Shown here piece after piece: positions 31,605 to 41,485 of a stretch of DNA of 64,000 nucleotides. The notes under the pieces were generated by a model. The model searched no databases. It was not told the DNA's origin and saw nothing but the letters and a program-made list of their open reading frames with translations. The stretch spans positions 291,491 to 355,490 of the forward strand of contig NHBW01000005.1 of the NCBI GenBank assembly GCA_002172915.1, in the 5' to 3' direction. The DNA is from Hyphomonas sp. TMED17 (GTDB lineage Bacteria > Pseudomonadota > Alphaproteobacteria > Caulobacterales > Hyphomonadaceae). A program made the position numbers and the translations under genes. The first letter of the stretch is position 1, and every line of letters starts with the position of its first letter.

Positions 31605-31988
31605 AAGCGTGCGGGATGAAGTGGGCGTTTTCCTGTTTGGAGCTATATCCCCGCGCTTAGCGTTTAGAGCAGGGTGGGTTCGTTTAAGTTTTTGACAGGG
31701 AGCGGGGTTTTTCCGTGCCGGTCATTCAACATAAATTGAGACCATAACTGTTTCAGCGTAAGTGTTAGATGCGCCTTATAGACCGGATATTGTTTTATCT
31801 CTCTGGATCCGGGAGCAAATGAACAGTTTGATCAATCGCCCCGATGCTCGGCGGCGGGTAATCGCGTTGGAAATTCGTAATATAAGCCCGCCAAGCTGGA
31901 GCATAGCCTCAGACAATACTGCGCCATGTCGCCACTGCTGTGCGGTGTTGGCTTTTAATCTGATCTGGCAACCAGATCGGCTCAGGAT
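31605..31988. other. Non-coding stretch between thrC and P450
   Basis: 384 bases with no convincing gene. A perfect inverted repeat GATCTGG-CAA-CCAGATC (31962-31978) stands at the end of the P450 gene and may end one or both convergent transcripts. An imperfect long-loop repeat (AAGCGTGCGGGAT just after thrC and ATCCCCGCGCTT about 30 bases on) is also visible. A 76-codon frame at 31762 has no family features. Confidence 0.5.
31962..31978. terminator. Inverted repeat between thrC and P450
   Basis: Stem GATCTGG/CCAGATC with a 3-base loop, in the convergent gap. No T run on either side, so termination strength is doubtful. Confidence 0.35.
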
Positions 31989-33326
31989 TTAAGCCTCCGG
32001 CCCGAGGTCAACTTTTAGTTCGGAAATCGCATGGACAAAGTTATTCGGCGCCAGCGTCATCTCCCCGGTCCATCTAATATCAGGAAACCGGCCGAGAATA
32101 TTTCGGAAAGCACTTTCAAGCTGCATATTCGCCACTCTCTGGCCGAGGCAGACATGTGGGCCACTGCCAAAGGATAAATGATCTTTGGCATTCGGGCGTT
32201 GAATATCAAATCTATCAGGCTCGCTAAATACGCCCGGGTCGCGATTGGCCGACGGATAATACATAACAACTTTATCGCCCTTTGCTAGTAGCTGGCCGCC
32301 AAGCTCGGTATCTTTCATCAGCGTGCGACGCATGTAAGTCACCGGCGAAACAAGCCGGATTGCCTCATGGACAAAGTTTGCAAACAAATCTTGGTTGGAT
32401 TGCAGCAAGGCTTTTTGTTCAGGGTTCTCGGTGAGCAGCTTCATCGTGCCGGAAAGTGAGTTACGTGTCGTGTCATTGCCGGCAAACACGATTAATAGCC
32501 ATGAGCCGTCCAGGAATTCCGGTGATAGTGGTTTGCCATCGATTTCGGCATTGGCGATTGCGCTCAGAAGATCGTTTTGCGGATTTTTGCGCCGCTCCTC
32601 GAGCAAATGGCGCCCATAATCGAACATGGCCTGAATTTCACTGAGGAAATTCATAATCTCTTCTTGTGAGACATTACCGAGACCTTCCTGCTGCGCCTGA
32701 TATTGCGACGTCTCAAGAAAATGCATCCAATGTACGAGTTTCGGTCGGTCGGCTTCCGGTACGCCCAATATTTCGCAAAGCGTGAAGAGTGGCAGCTCGG
32801 CTGAAAACATTTCAACCATGTCGACGACCGGACCCTGGCGACGCATGTCGTCGAGCCGCTGATTAACATAGACGTCGACTTTCTCGCGTAACTCGGCGAC
32901 AAAATTAGCCCGGAAGAACGCCATATGTTCCATCCGCAAAGGCGTATGATAGGGCCGGTCGAGATTAATTAGCGAATTCAGAGATGATGAATGAAGGAGC
33001 GGATGCTTCGGGTCGCCTTCCAGGCCATAATTCATCAAAATACCCCCGGCCTGGGAAGAAAAGGTCTCCGGATCAAGCTCGATTTTCTTGACCAGTTCAT
33101 AGGATGTCACCGCCCAGAAACCCCGTCCGCGATTTTCTGGATGCCACATTATCGGCGCTTGATTACGCATGGTCGCGAAAGCATCATGGGTATAACCGCC
33201 ATGGCGGGAGAACACTTCCGGATCAGTGAGATCAACCGGCGGCGATAGATCAAATACAGGTTGATGAGAGGGCGGAGCGGAGGGTTGCTCAACTTGATAA
33301 GTGTCGGTGACGTTCTGAAAGCCCAT
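31989..33326 (-). CDS. Cytochrome P450 (first of a pair)
   Basis: 445-aa soluble bacterial P450 monooxygenase. The I-helix oxygen-binding motif is IVFAGNDTTRNSLS at about residue 280, the K-helix ExxR is in HEAIRLVSPV, and the haem-thiolate loop is FGSGPHVCLGQRVAN near residue 385. The substrate is unknown. The second P450 lies 18 bases upstream on the same strand, so they are cotranscribed. No ferredoxin or reductase gene is nearby, so electrons must come from partners encoded elsewhere. Possibly terpene, steroid or fatty acid oxidation, judged only from the type. Confidence 0.93.
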   Translation of the reverse strand: MGFQNVTDTYQVEQPSAPPSHQPVFDLSPPVDLTDPEVFSRHGGYTHDAFATMRNQAPIMWHPENRGRGFWAVTSYELVKKIELDPETFSSQAGGILMNYGLEGDPKHPLLHSSSLNSLINLDRPYHTPLRMEHMAFFRANFVAELREKVDVYVNQRLDDMRRQGPVVDMVEMFSAELPLFTLCEILGVPEADRPKLVHWMHFLETSQYQAQQEGLGNVSQEEIMNFLSEIQAMFDYGRHLLEERRKNPQNDLLSAIANAEIDGKPLSPEFLDGSWLLIVFAGNDTTRNSLSGTMKLLTENPEQKALLQSNQDLFANFVHEAIRLVSPVTYMRRTLMKDTELGGQLLAKGDKVVMYYPSANRDPGVFSEPDRFDIQRPNAKDHLSFGSGPHVCLGQRVANMQLESAFRNILGRFPDIRWTGEMTLAPNNFVHAISELKVDLGPEA

Positions 33327-33344
33327 ATGCTTCCTAGCTCCTTG

Positions 33345-34676
33345 TTAAAACCTGTAGTGAATGGGTACCGATTTCGGCCCGCCAACAAAGTTGGCTTTAA
33401 TGAAAGTCGGGTCACCGGCCAGTTCAATCGATTTTACACGGCTAAATAATTCTTCGTAAATTGCCTGCATTTCCAGCCGGGCGAGATGCATGCCCAGACA
33501 CATATGGCCGCCATGCCCGAAGGACGCAATTTTGTTTGGGCTGCGGTCGATTTTGAAAACGTCGGGATCCTCAAACACGTCTTCATCCCGATTGGCCGAC
33601 GGATAGCATAGGAGAAGACTTTCACCTTTCATGATTTTCCGCCCCCTTAGATCATAATCGGATTGCGCGGTCCGCATGAAATGCTTCACAGGCGTTGTCC
33701 AGCGAATGGCTTCATCAACAATTGTTCGCGACATTGCCGTTGGATCGGCCATCATTTTCTTCAATTCACCCGGTCGTTCGAGCATGGCAAGAACACCGCC
33801 GCCGGTCGATGCGCTCGTTGTGTCATGTCCTGCCGCGGCAACGATAATATAATAACTCATCGCCTCGAGCTGACCGATCGGTTCACCATCGACCATGCCA
33901 TTCGCGATGACCGATGAGACATCGTCTTTTGGTGACGCCCGTCTATCTTCCGTGATCGCCGTAAAATACATGAAAAACTCGGCCAGCGTCTTCTGTATCG
34001 ATGCGACACCGCCTTCAACATCGCCGTCTTCGAGCACTGACTTGTTACGGCTCAAATCTTCGTCAGCCGCGCCAAAAATCTCCTGCGTCAGTTTCAGCAT
34101 CATTGGCTCGTCGGCTCCAGGAACACCGAGAATTTGCATGATGACCCGCAATGGGTAGTGCAAGGCAATATCCTGTTGAAAATCGCAGCTGGTTCCCATG
34201 TCCTCCATGCGGTCTACAAATTGCTTGGCAATGTCTTTAATAGCGTCTTCACGCATTTTGACTTTGTGCGGCATGAACCAGTCTTGCGTCAGATGCCGCA
34301 ACTTATAATGCAGCGGATCGTCGAGCTGAACGAGGGTTTTTAGAAGATGCGGCCCGCCAAAGTCGCCATAAACTTTGGTTTCTGTTTCGCGCAAGGAAAG
34401 CATTTCACGCTGGCCGTTGGTGAACGTCGCATTCTGCTTGGATATTTCAAATATGTCGGCATGTTTCGTGACCGCCCAAAACGGCCGGAACAAATCCGGT
34501 TCGCACCAGGCGAGCGGATCTTCGTTACGAAGACGCTTGAATGTTGCATCGAGCAGTGGCGGATTGGCATAAACCGCAGGATTGACGATGAGATTGCTGG
34601 CTTCACGCGCGGCATCGCTCATCTGCCGGCTCGGATCCATTTTTGTCTCAGGTGGCGTTGCAAGTGGATTTGTCAT
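33345..34676 (-). CDS. Cytochrome P450 (second of a pair)
   Basis: 443-aa P450. I-helix VAAAGHDTTSASTGG, ExxR in DEAIRWTTPVKHFMR, haem loop ASFGHGGHMCLGMHLAR. The start is the ATG at 34674-34676 (MTNPLATPPETK); the frame runs on to 34889 but that extension overlaps the pseudouridine synthase gene and is not family sequence. Only distantly similar to its neighbour (both share YPSANRD), so this is not a recent duplication. First gene of the P450 pair. Confidence 0.93.
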   Translation of the reverse strand: MTNPLATPPETKMDPSRQMSDAAREASNLIVNPAVYANPPLLDATFKRLRNEDPLAWCEPDLFRPFWAVTKHADIFEISKQNATFTNGQREMLSLRETETKVYGDFGGPHLLKTLVQLDDPLHYKLRHLTQDWFMPHKVKMREDAIKDIAKQFVDRMEDMGTSCDFQQDIALHYPLRVIMQILGVPGADEPMMLKLTQEIFGAADEDLSRNKSVLEDGDVEGGVASIQKTLAEFFMYFTAITEDRRASPKDDVSSVIANGMVDGEPIGQLEAMSYYIIVAAAGHDTTSASTGGGVLAMLERPGELKKMMADPTAMSRTIVDEAIRWTTPVKHFMRTAQSDYDLRGRKIMKGESLLLCYPSANRDEDVFEDPDVFKIDRSPNKIASFGHGGHMCLGMHLARLEMQAIYEELFSRVKSIELAGDPTFIKANFVGGPKSVPIHYRF

Positions 34677-34719
34677 TATTTTTTTATCCCGCTTTTTTCC
34701 AGACCTGATAGAACCTAGC

Positions 34720-35622
34720 TTATCGCCGCCGCCTGTGAAGTCTTGCCCCTGCGGGAGGCCGACGTTTAGCGCCCGGCACGGTCGCCAGAGCGGGCAGGAG
34801 GTGGTCGGGAATAGCCCCGGACAAACTCTCACGGATTTTCGCCGCGTCGAGCTCGCGCACAGCCCCCGGTCGCAAATCCGCCAGATCAAACGGTCCGTAC
34901 TGTGTGCGAATCAGCCGGTTAACCTTGAGTCCGATAAATTCCAGGGCCTTACGGACTTCCCGGTTTTTTCCTTCGGACAAGGACACATTAATCCAGCTAT
35001 TTGTTCCGGTAGACCGTTCCAACTTTGCCTCGATCGAAGTAAAACGGGTTCCATCCTCAAGCTTTATGCCATCTTTTAATGTATCCAGGACCGCCTGACT
35101 GGCGTCACCATGGGCGCGTGCACGATAAATCCGCTGAAAACCGGTGCTCGGCAGTTCCATTGCCCGCGCGAATTCGCCGGAATTCGTCAATAATAATAGT
35201 CCCTCGGTTGTCAGATCTAATCGTCCGATCGTAATGGTTCGCGGTAACGACTTCGGTAATTCCTGGAATATGGTTCTGCGACCCTCGGGGTCGTTTGTGG
35301 TCGTGATCAGGCCGGATACTTTATGATACAACCAAAGCCGGACGGGTTCGGGGGCCTTTACCGGAATACCATTCACGCGGATATCCTCGCGCCCGGTGAC
35401 TTTAAAAGCGGGGGTTGTCAGAACCAGGCCATCAACGCGAATTTCACGATTTTCGATTTTTGCCTCGATCTCGCGACGCGACGCGATGCCTGCGCGTGCG
35501 AGATATTTTGCAATCCGTTCTCCCTCCGACCAGTTAGTTTCGGCAGCTAAGCCTCGTGAGCGTCGCTTGCACGGTTTGCTTGACTTTGCGCGGTGCGTCT
35601 CTCGACGGTCCGTCATTGGCAT
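34720..35622 (-). CDS. RsuA/RluB-family 23S rRNA pseudouridine synthase
   Basis: 300 aa. An S4 RNA-binding domain (RIAKYLARAGIASRREIEAKIENREIRVDG, shown in part) is followed by the synthase domain with catalytic Asp in GRLDLTTEGLLLLTN and the motif EGKNREVRKALEFIG. By length and motifs most like RluB (U2605 of 23S rRNA). Both tails are rich in Arg and Lys (RRETHRAKSSKPCKRR and GAKRRPPAGARLHRRRR), probably extra rRNA contacts. On the same strand as, and 10 bases after, the small membrane protein gene. Confidence 0.92.
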   Translation of the reverse strand: MPMTDRRETHRAKSSKPCKRRSRGLAAETNWSEGERIAKYLARAGIASRREIEAKIENREIRVDGLVLTTPAFKVTGREDIRVNGIPVKAPEPVRLWLYHKVSGLITTTNDPEGRRTIFQELPKSLPRTITIGRLDLTTEGLLLLTNSGEFARAMELPSTGFQRIYRARAHGDASQAVLDTLKDGIKLEDGTRFTSIEAKLERSTGTNSWINVSLSEGKNREVRKALEFIGLKVNRLIRTQYGPFDLADLRPGAVRELDAAKIRESLSGAIPDHLLPALATVPGAKRRPPAGARLHRRRR

Positions 35623-35632
35623 AATTCCTTAG

Positions 35633-36049
35633 TTAAAACAGTAATACGTCGAACAGAGGCGCTGCAATCATAATGCCAAGCCCGATCTCGGTCGCGATCC
35701 AGACAGGAATTAGTCCGCTACGACGATTCTCGGCCGGGTCGAGCAATAATGACAGGGTCCGCCCAAATCCGGCTCCAACCCAGGCTGCCGCGATCGGCAA
35801 AACTGTGAAGATTTTGAACATGTCGGCAATATCGGGCTGACTGATAATCAGGAGGCCGGTCAAATGCAGCATCAGGAATAGACCGCCATAAGTCGCTCTG
35901 AATTCGGAATAGCCGCCCGGCTTATCGAAGTCAGGATCGGGTACCAGTCGAACAACATTCTGTGCCCATTTTGGCCAGATCAAACCACCCAGACCTATAA
36001 TCGCGCCAAAAAATAGAGCCGCGGCAGAAACAATCATAAAAATAGACAT
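35633..36049 (-). CDS. Four-helix membrane protein, DUF4345-like
   Basis: 138-aa protein with four predicted transmembrane helices. GGYSEFRATYGGLFL and VGAGFGRTLSLLLD resemble DUF4345 proteins, whose function is unknown. It sits between an lpxL-like gene and an rRNA modification gene on the same strand. No catalytic motif is visible. Confidence 0.7.
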   Translation of the reverse strand: MSIFMIVSAAALFFGAIIGLGGLIWPKWAQNVVRLVPDPDFDKPGGYSEFRATYGGLFLMLHLTGLLIISQPDIADMFKIFTVLPIAAAWVGAGFGRTLSLLLDPAENRRSGLIPVWIATEIGLGIMIAAPLFDVLLF

Positions 36050-36091
36050 GAACTCAGCTTTGCCCTTTACAATCGAAAATTGCGAACATTC

Positions 36092-37054
36092 CTATAGAAT
36101 GCCGGCGTCCCGCCAGACCTGTTTCGGCCAGCGTCTGTGTTGCCAAAACCATTGCTCGGGATTTGCTCGGACCTCGGTTTCTATCAACTTATTTATATGC
36201 TCGACGCTCGAGCGCAAGTCAGCGTCCGGGTCACCGGTTTCATTCGGGTAAAAAGGCGGGTGAATTTTGACTTCGAACCGGGCTGGTCCGACCCGTCGAG
36301 TTGTCAAAAACACCATTGGGACATCATATTTAATCGCCAAGCGAGATGGCCCTGGTGCGGTCATGGCAGGGTAACCAAAAAACGGCACTGACAGACCTTT
36401 ATTGAATTTCTGATCATTCATAAGCGCAACGCAATTACCTGCGCCTAGCACCCGCATGATCTCACGTGTCCCCAGGCCCTTAGGAACGAGTACATCAATG
36501 CCGTAATCATGACGGACTTTATTAATGCGTCGGTCTATATGTGGATTGTTTATCGCCCGATAAGTGATCAAGCAATCAACCGGACGCCGGCAGATGGCGG
36601 CCCCCATAATTTCGAAATTCGCAAAATGTCCCGAAAACAGAATGGCGCCCTTATCAGAGGCCTGTATTTCATCGAGGTATTCTGCGCCGATCACTTTCAC
36701 ACGACCGCTATTATAAGGATGAATGCTTTTCAGATGCGGCAGTTCTCCCGCTGTGCGACCAACACTCTCCCATGCTGCCAGCGCGATTGTTTCGATTTCA
36801 GCTGACGTCTTATCAGGAAATGCCAGTCTGAGATTTCGGGTTACGGTCTTATGCTGGGATAGCAGCGGACCAAGACGACGAAGGAGAGCGCCGGTAAAAT
36901 TCGACGCGCGATCGGGCCCGAGTATCTTCATCGGAAACCAGTACACCAGATCCCATGCAAGTGTTTCCAGCCGCCAAACGAGTCGCTGGGTGAAGGTCGA
37001 GCGCTTATCGATATCCTTTGGCCGGATATACTGCGGCTCTTTTGATTTGGACAT
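36092..37054 (-). CDS. Lipid A late acyltransferase (LpxL/HtrB family)
   Basis: 320 aa. Adds a secondary acyl chain to Kdo-lipid A at the inner membrane. The catalytic HxxxxE motif is in FSGHFANFEIMG near residue 140; other family marks are ALMNDQKF and the C-terminal NPEQWFWQHRRWPK. It starts three bases after the lpxK stop, giving the operon waaA-lpxK-lpxL-like. Which acyl chain is added cannot be read from sequence. Confidence 0.92.
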   Translation of the reverse strand: MSKSKEPQYIRPKDIDKRSTFTQRLVWRLETLAWDLVYWFPMKILGPDRASNFTGALLRRLGPLLSQHKTVTRNLRLAFPDKTSAEIETIALAAWESVGRTAGELPHLKSIHPYNSGRVKVIGAEYLDEIQASDKGAILFSGHFANFEIMGAAICRRPVDCLITYRAINNPHIDRRINKVRHDYGIDVLVPKGLGTREIMRVLGAGNCVALMNDQKFNKGLSVPFFGYPAMTAPGPSRLAIKYDVPMVFLTTRRVGPARFEVKIHPPFYPNETGDPDADLRSSVEHINKLIETEVRANPEQWFWQHRRWPKQVWRDAGIL

Positions 37055-37057
37055 AAG

Positions 37058-38050
37058 CTAAGATTGATCCTGCATTCTGGAGATAATCATTTCAATCAGT
37101 CGCTGATCATCGAAGTCAACAAAAATAGGCAAATAGCACATGTCTGTGCGCTGCGCCACGGATAGCCTCACAAAGTCTTTTTGAGTGGTTATCAATCTCG
37201 CCTGATAATCGACGGCGAGCCGCCGCAAATATGCTAGATCATCTTCTGAATAAACATGATGGTCCGGGAAGGGCACGGTATCGGCGACATCCACTTCCAT
37301 ACTCTTAAGCGTTTCAAAAAACTTTTCGGGGCGACCGATGCCGGCAAATGCGACGTAACGGCCTTCACCGACATCTTCTGCGGGCTTAATATGTCCCCGG
37401 CTGACCGGCAATCGGGAGCTGTTGGCCGCTTCGGGCAGGGGGCCTTCACCCATTTGCACGATCATGTCGGCGCGCGCTAGCCCCTGTTCGGGACGTTCCC
37501 GTAACGGCCCTTTCGGAATAACATAACCATTGCCGAAGCCGGTTGCGGCATCGATCACGATGATTGAAAAATCTTTTGCAATTGCCGGATTTTGATGCCC
37601 GTCATCCATAATGATGATCTCGACACCGTCAGCAATCATGGCGTCACCGGCGGCAGCCCGATCGCGCCCGACCCAAGTTTCACCACTGGCGGCCAGCATC
37701 AAAGGTTCATCGCCGACATCTAGCGCGGTATGCTGCGCCACATCGACTTTCACCGGGCCTTTTAGACGTCCACCATATCCGCGCGACAGGCTGGCGACGC
37801 GGCGTCCAGTGTCGGCCATAATTCGCGCGCGGAGCGTTTTTACAACCGGGCTCTTGCCAACGCCTCCTGCCGTCAAATTACCGACACAAATAACAAATGC
37901 CGGCAGCTTTTTTGGCTTCATACGTTGAATACGCCCAGCTGTTACACGTTCATACATAAACGCTACGGGTGTGAGCAACGCTCGCAATAATGGCGCAGTT
38001 TCACGTGACCAGGGATCAAGGTCGGCAGTCCAGAATCGAGGTTCACGCAT
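37058..38050 (-). CDS. lpxK: Tetraacyldisaccharide 4'-kinase
   Basis: Phosphorylates the lipid A disaccharide at the 4' position, just before Kdo transfer. 330 aa. Walker A is VGNLTAGGVGKSPVV around residues 57-71, followed by SLSRGYGGR and the DDGHQNPA motif whose acidic residues bind Mg-ATP. Located 2 bases after waaA. Peripheral membrane protein of the inner leaflet. Confidence 0.96.
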   Translation of the reverse strand: MREPRFWTADLDPWSRETAPLLRALLTPVAFMYERVTAGRIQRMKPKKLPAFVICVGNLTAGGVGKSPVVKTLRARIMADTGRRVASLSRGYGGRLKGPVKVDVAQHTALDVGDEPLMLAASGETWVGRDRAAAGDAMIADGVEIIIMDDGHQNPAIAKDFSIIVIDAATGFGNGYVIPKGPLRERPEQGLARADMIVQMGEGPLPEAANSSRLPVSRGHIKPAEDVGEGRYVAFAGIGRPEKFFETLKSMEVDVADTVPFPDHHVYSEDDLAYLRRLAVDYQARLITTQKDFVRLSVAQRTDMCYLPIFVDFDDQRLIEMIISRMQDQS

Positions 38051-38052
38051 AT

Positions 38053-39327
38053 CTACTCCTGTTGCTGCCGAAGCAATGGACCAAGCGCGGCCAACGTGGT
38101 GTCCAAGGGTTTGTTCGCTTCGGTCGCCAGTGCTTCCAACAATTCACCGGCTGGCGGACAGGCAGGATAATGCGCTTTAAACTCATCTGCATTGTGGACA
38201 ATTGTAATGCCCCCACGCTGCTGCAAATCAGCCATCATATCTCGAAAATTGAATACATGCGGGCCGGTTAGCACCGCCCGGCCAAGCCGGATGGCTTCTA
38301 GCGGATTGTGACCACCAATATCCGGGCTGTGGCCTCCACCAAGATAGACCGTTGCGGCAAGCCGGTACCATAGCCCCATATCACCTATTGTGTCAGCGAC
38401 GAGAATATCCGGCTTAGAGCCGAATGGTTCGTCCTGGCTAAGCTGACAGACAGTAAAGGATCGTGATCTCAATGTGTCACAGATTTCCGTCCCGCGCTCT
38501 GGGTGGCGCGGTGCTATTATCAGAAATGGTCGCGGTTCGAGATCGGCTAAAATGGCGGTGATGAAATCTTCCTCTCCGAGGTGGGTCGAGGCCGCCAATA
38601 CAACTTCCCGTCCGTTGAGAAATGTTTGCCAGCGTTTCAAATCGTCGGGATCGGCATCCGGCGGCGGAATGGCGGATTTAAGGTTGCCAACCGGCTCGAC
38701 CGGCGCCCGGCGGAGCGTCGACAAGCCTGTAGCCGTCTGCTGGTCGCTCGCCATAACTACCGAAAACCGAGAGAACAGCCAATGTGACAAGGCAGGCCAA
38801 CGACGCCATCCAGCGAGACTGCTCTGGGTCATCCGGGCATTTATCAGCGCGGTGGGCAGCTCCCGCCTGTCGAGTTCAAATAAGAGGTTCGGCCAGACCT
38901 CGCTTTCAGCAAACACGCTCAAATCTGGTCGCCAATGCGCAACAAATCGGCGGGCAATTGCCGGCGTATCAACCGGCGCCATAATCTGGACGGCCGCCCG
39001 TAGATTGGTTTCCTGCGCTTGATCAAGCTCCGCCTGAATACGACGCGCAGCTGTGAGCGTCTGACACGTGAAAATGAATGAGACATCTGGACGGAGTGAC
39101 GCAAGCCCCCGGGCCAGCGTGATCTGAATCAAACTTTCACCGACGCTTGCGGCGTGTAGCCAGACTAGTTGGCCATGTGGCCGGTCCTGATTATACCGCG
39201 CCCACCGTTCGGCAAGACGCCGCGGTGCTTCCTTACCGGCTTTTACGCGACGATGCATGATAATACCGAGCCAGGGGCTCAGAATATAAGTCACTATTCG
39301 ATATAAACGGAACCCAAAAGACATCAT
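38053..39327 (-). CDS. waaA: Kdo transferase
   Basis: Transfers Kdo residues to lipid IVA; 424 aa, GT30 family. N-terminal membrane anchor, then HAASVGESL with the catalytic Glu, APVDTP, FAESEVWPNLL, ASTHLGEEDFI, APRHPERG and GGGHSPDIGGHNPLE. Start at one of two adjacent ATGs (39325-39327 or 39322-39324). First gene of the lipid A operon. In many relatives this gene follows DUF4170; here it is about 25 kb away from it. Confidence 0.96.
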   Translation of the reverse strand: MMSFGFRLYRIVTYILSPWLGIIMHRRVKAGKEAPRRLAERWARYNQDRPHGQLVWLHAASVGESLIQITLARGLASLRPDVSFIFTCQTLTAARRIQAELDQAQETNLRAAVQIMAPVDTPAIARRFVAHWRPDLSVFAESEVWPNLLFELDRRELPTALINARMTQSSLAGWRRWPALSHWLFSRFSVVMASDQQTATGLSTLRRAPVEPVGNLKSAIPPPDADPDDLKRWQTFLNGREVVLAASTHLGEEDFITAILADLEPRPFLIIAPRHPERGTEICDTLRSRSFTVCQLSQDEPFGSKPDILVADTIGDMGLWYRLAATVYLGGGHSPDIGGHNPLEAIRLGRAVLTGPHVFNFRDMMADLQQRGGITIVHNADEFKAHYPACPPAGELLEALATEANKPLDTTLAALGPLLRQQQE

Positions 39328-39434
39328 CGCTCGCTTATAAGAGTTTTACAGACTGATGCTATAGTATCGGGGTAGTGATTGCACAGCAGTGTAGATCAGC
39401 TAATGTAATGTCGAACAAATCACGAGGATCCCAA

Positions 39435-41414
39435 ATGGCTGAAGATATGGCGAACGGAAAAAATCAAACGACGGCATATCAGGTTCCAACAGAGTTTCAG
39501 GATAAGGCCAATCTCAACCCGCAGCGCTACCGCCAAATGTATTTGAATTCGATAGCGAATTCAGAGGAATTCTGGGGACATCACGGGCAGAGACTGAACT
39601 GGATCACACCTTACCAGACTGTCAAAAACACCAGTTTCAAGCAGGATGACTTTCGAATAAAATGGTTCGAGGATGGCGTCCTGAATGTAACCGAAAACTG
39701 CATTGACCGCCATTTGCCGATCCGAGGCGACAAGCCCGCCATAATCTGGGAAGGCGATGATCAGTCGGACCAGTTTACCTATACGTATAATGATTTGCAT
39801 AAAGCCGTCTGCCGGTTCGCAAATGTGCTTAAAAGCCGGAATGTAGAAAAGGGTGACCGGGTAACAATCTATATGCCAATGATACCGGAAGCCGCCATCG
39901 CTATGCTGGCTTGCGCGCGGATCGGGGCAATTCATTCCGTCGTGTTTGGCGGGTTTTCACCAGAGGCCCTCGCAGGCCGGATTGTCGACTGCAAATCCAG
40001 CGTTTTAATCACTGCCGATGAAGGATTGCGTGGCGGACGGACTGTTCCGCTCAAGGACAATGCCGACAAGGCGTGTGAGATTGCCGGGGATGCAGTCGAA
40101 ACGGTTATTATTATTCGCCGTACTGGCTCGGATGTTTCTATGCAAGCCGGCCGCGACATTTGGCTCGATGAGGCAGCCGGCGCAGTTGACGATAATTGCC
40201 CGCCGACACCGATGAATGCCGAAGATCCGCTATTTATTCTCTACACGTCAGGATCGACAGGCAAGCCGAAAGGCGTTGTTCACACCACCGGTGGCTATCT
40301 CGTCTGGGCTTCGATGACACATGAATATGTCTTCGATCTCAAAGAAGATGATGTCTACTGGTGCGCTGCTGATGTCGGCTGGGTCACCGGACACACCTAT
40401 ATTGTCTATGGCCCGCTCGCCAATGGCGCCACGACTGTCATGTTCGAAGGTGTACCGACCTATCCTGATGCCAGCCGTTTCTGGCAGGTCTGTGACCGTC
40501 ATAATGTCTCTATCTTCTATACAGCGCCGACAGCGATACGGGCGCTAATGCGGGAAGGTGAATCCTTTGTGGATGCAACTTCACGTAAAAGTATAAGGCT
40601 GCTTGGCACAGTTGGAGAGCCAATCAATCCAGAGGCCTGGGAATGGTATTTCCATACGGTCGGGGAGGGACGCTGTCCGATTGTCGACACCTGGTGGCAA
40701 ACTGAAACAGGTGGCTCGATGATCGTACCCTTGCCGGGTAGCGTTGATATGAAACCGGGCTCGGCATCCTTTCCATTCTTTGGCGTCCGGCCCGAACTGG
40801 TCGACGCTGAGGGACAGGTTCTCGATGGTGCAGCCGAAGGCAATCTGGTGATTACAGATAGCTGGCCCGGCCAGATGCGGACTGTGTATGGCGATCACCA
40901 AAGATTTTTCGATACGTATTTTGCGGCTTACCCGGGGAAATATTTCACCGGTGATGGCTGCCGCCGCGACGAGGACGGAAATTACTGGATCACCGGTCGG
41001 GTTGACGACGTTATTAATGTGTCCGGTCACCGGATGGGGACGGCCGAAGTCGAAAGCGCTTTAGTCTCGCACGCGGCCGTCGCCGAGGCGGCAGTGGTAG
41101 GTTACCCGCATGATATCAAAGGGCAGGGGATATATGCCTATGTGCTAATAAGATCGGATTACCAGTCAGATGCTTCGACAAATGTTGAACTCGCCGCCGA
41201 TCTTAAGAACCATGTTCGCAAGGAGATTGGTCCGATAGCGACGCCCGATATTATTCAGATATCACCGGCACTGCCCAAGACGCGCTCGGGCAAAATCATG
41301 CGGCGTATCCTGCGGAAAATTGCAGAGAATGAATTTGAGTCTTTGGGAGACACGTCGACTCTCGCGGAGCCCGAAGTCGTTCAGCAGCTTATTGATGGCA
41401 GATTGAATATCTAG
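39435..41414 (+). CDS. acs: Acetyl-CoA synthetase
   Basis: Activates acetate to acetyl-CoA through acetyl-AMP. 659 aa from the ATG at 39435, which GAGGA (39424-39428) precedes by six bases; the frame is open from 39375 but that part is outside the family. P-loop [11 protein letters not shown] at about residue 270, [20 protein letters not shown], and the C-terminal [15 protein letters not shown] with the lysine that is acetylated in regulated homologues. It is divergent from waaA and convergent with the chorismate mutase gene. Confidence 0.97.
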   Translation: MAEDMANGKNQTTAYQVPTEFQDKANLNPQRYRQMYLNSIANSEEFWGHHGQRLNWITPYQTVKNTSFKQDDFRIKWFEDGVLNVTENCIDRHLPIRGDKPAIIWEGDDQSDQFTYTYNDLHKAVCRFANVLKSRNVEKGDRVTIYMPMIPEAAIAMLACARIGAIHSVVFGGFSPEALAGRIVDCKSSVLITADEGLRGGRTVPLKDNADKACEIAGDAVETVIIIRRTGSDVSMQAGRDIWLDEAAGAVDDNCPPTPMNAEDPLFILYTSGSTGKPKGVVHTTGGYLVWASMTHEYVFDLKEDDVYWCAADVGWVTGHTYIVYGPLANGATTVMFEGVPTYPDASRFWQVCDRHNVSIFYTAPTAIRALMREGESFVDATSRKSIRLLGTVGEPINPEAWEWYFHTVGEGRCPIVDTWWQTETGGSMIVPLPGSVDMKPGSASFPFFGVRPELVDAEGQVLDGAAEGNLVITDSWPGQMRTVYGDHQRFFDTYFAAYPGKYFTGDGCRRDEDGNYWITGRVDDVINVSGHRMGTAEVESALVSHAAVAEAAVVGYPHDIKGQGIYAYVLIRSDYQSDASTNVELAADLKNHVRKEIGPIATPDIIQISPALPKTRSGKIMRRILRKIAENEFESLGDTSTLAEPEVVQQLIDGRLNI

Positions 41415-41485
41415 ATTGCAATTGCCGTTCTGATAATTTGGCACTGGCGGGGGGTAATTCACCCGCATGGCCTCTTTTAAACTAA

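Noticed and set aside
31762..31992. 76-codon frame after thrC
   Set aside because: No recognisable family, Cys/Arg-rich translation typical of chance frames, and it runs into the P450 3' end.
33345..34889. Long form of the second P450 reaching 34889
   Set aside because: The extra 71 residues overlap the pseudouridine synthase gene and are not P450-like; the ATG at 34674-34676 fits the family start.
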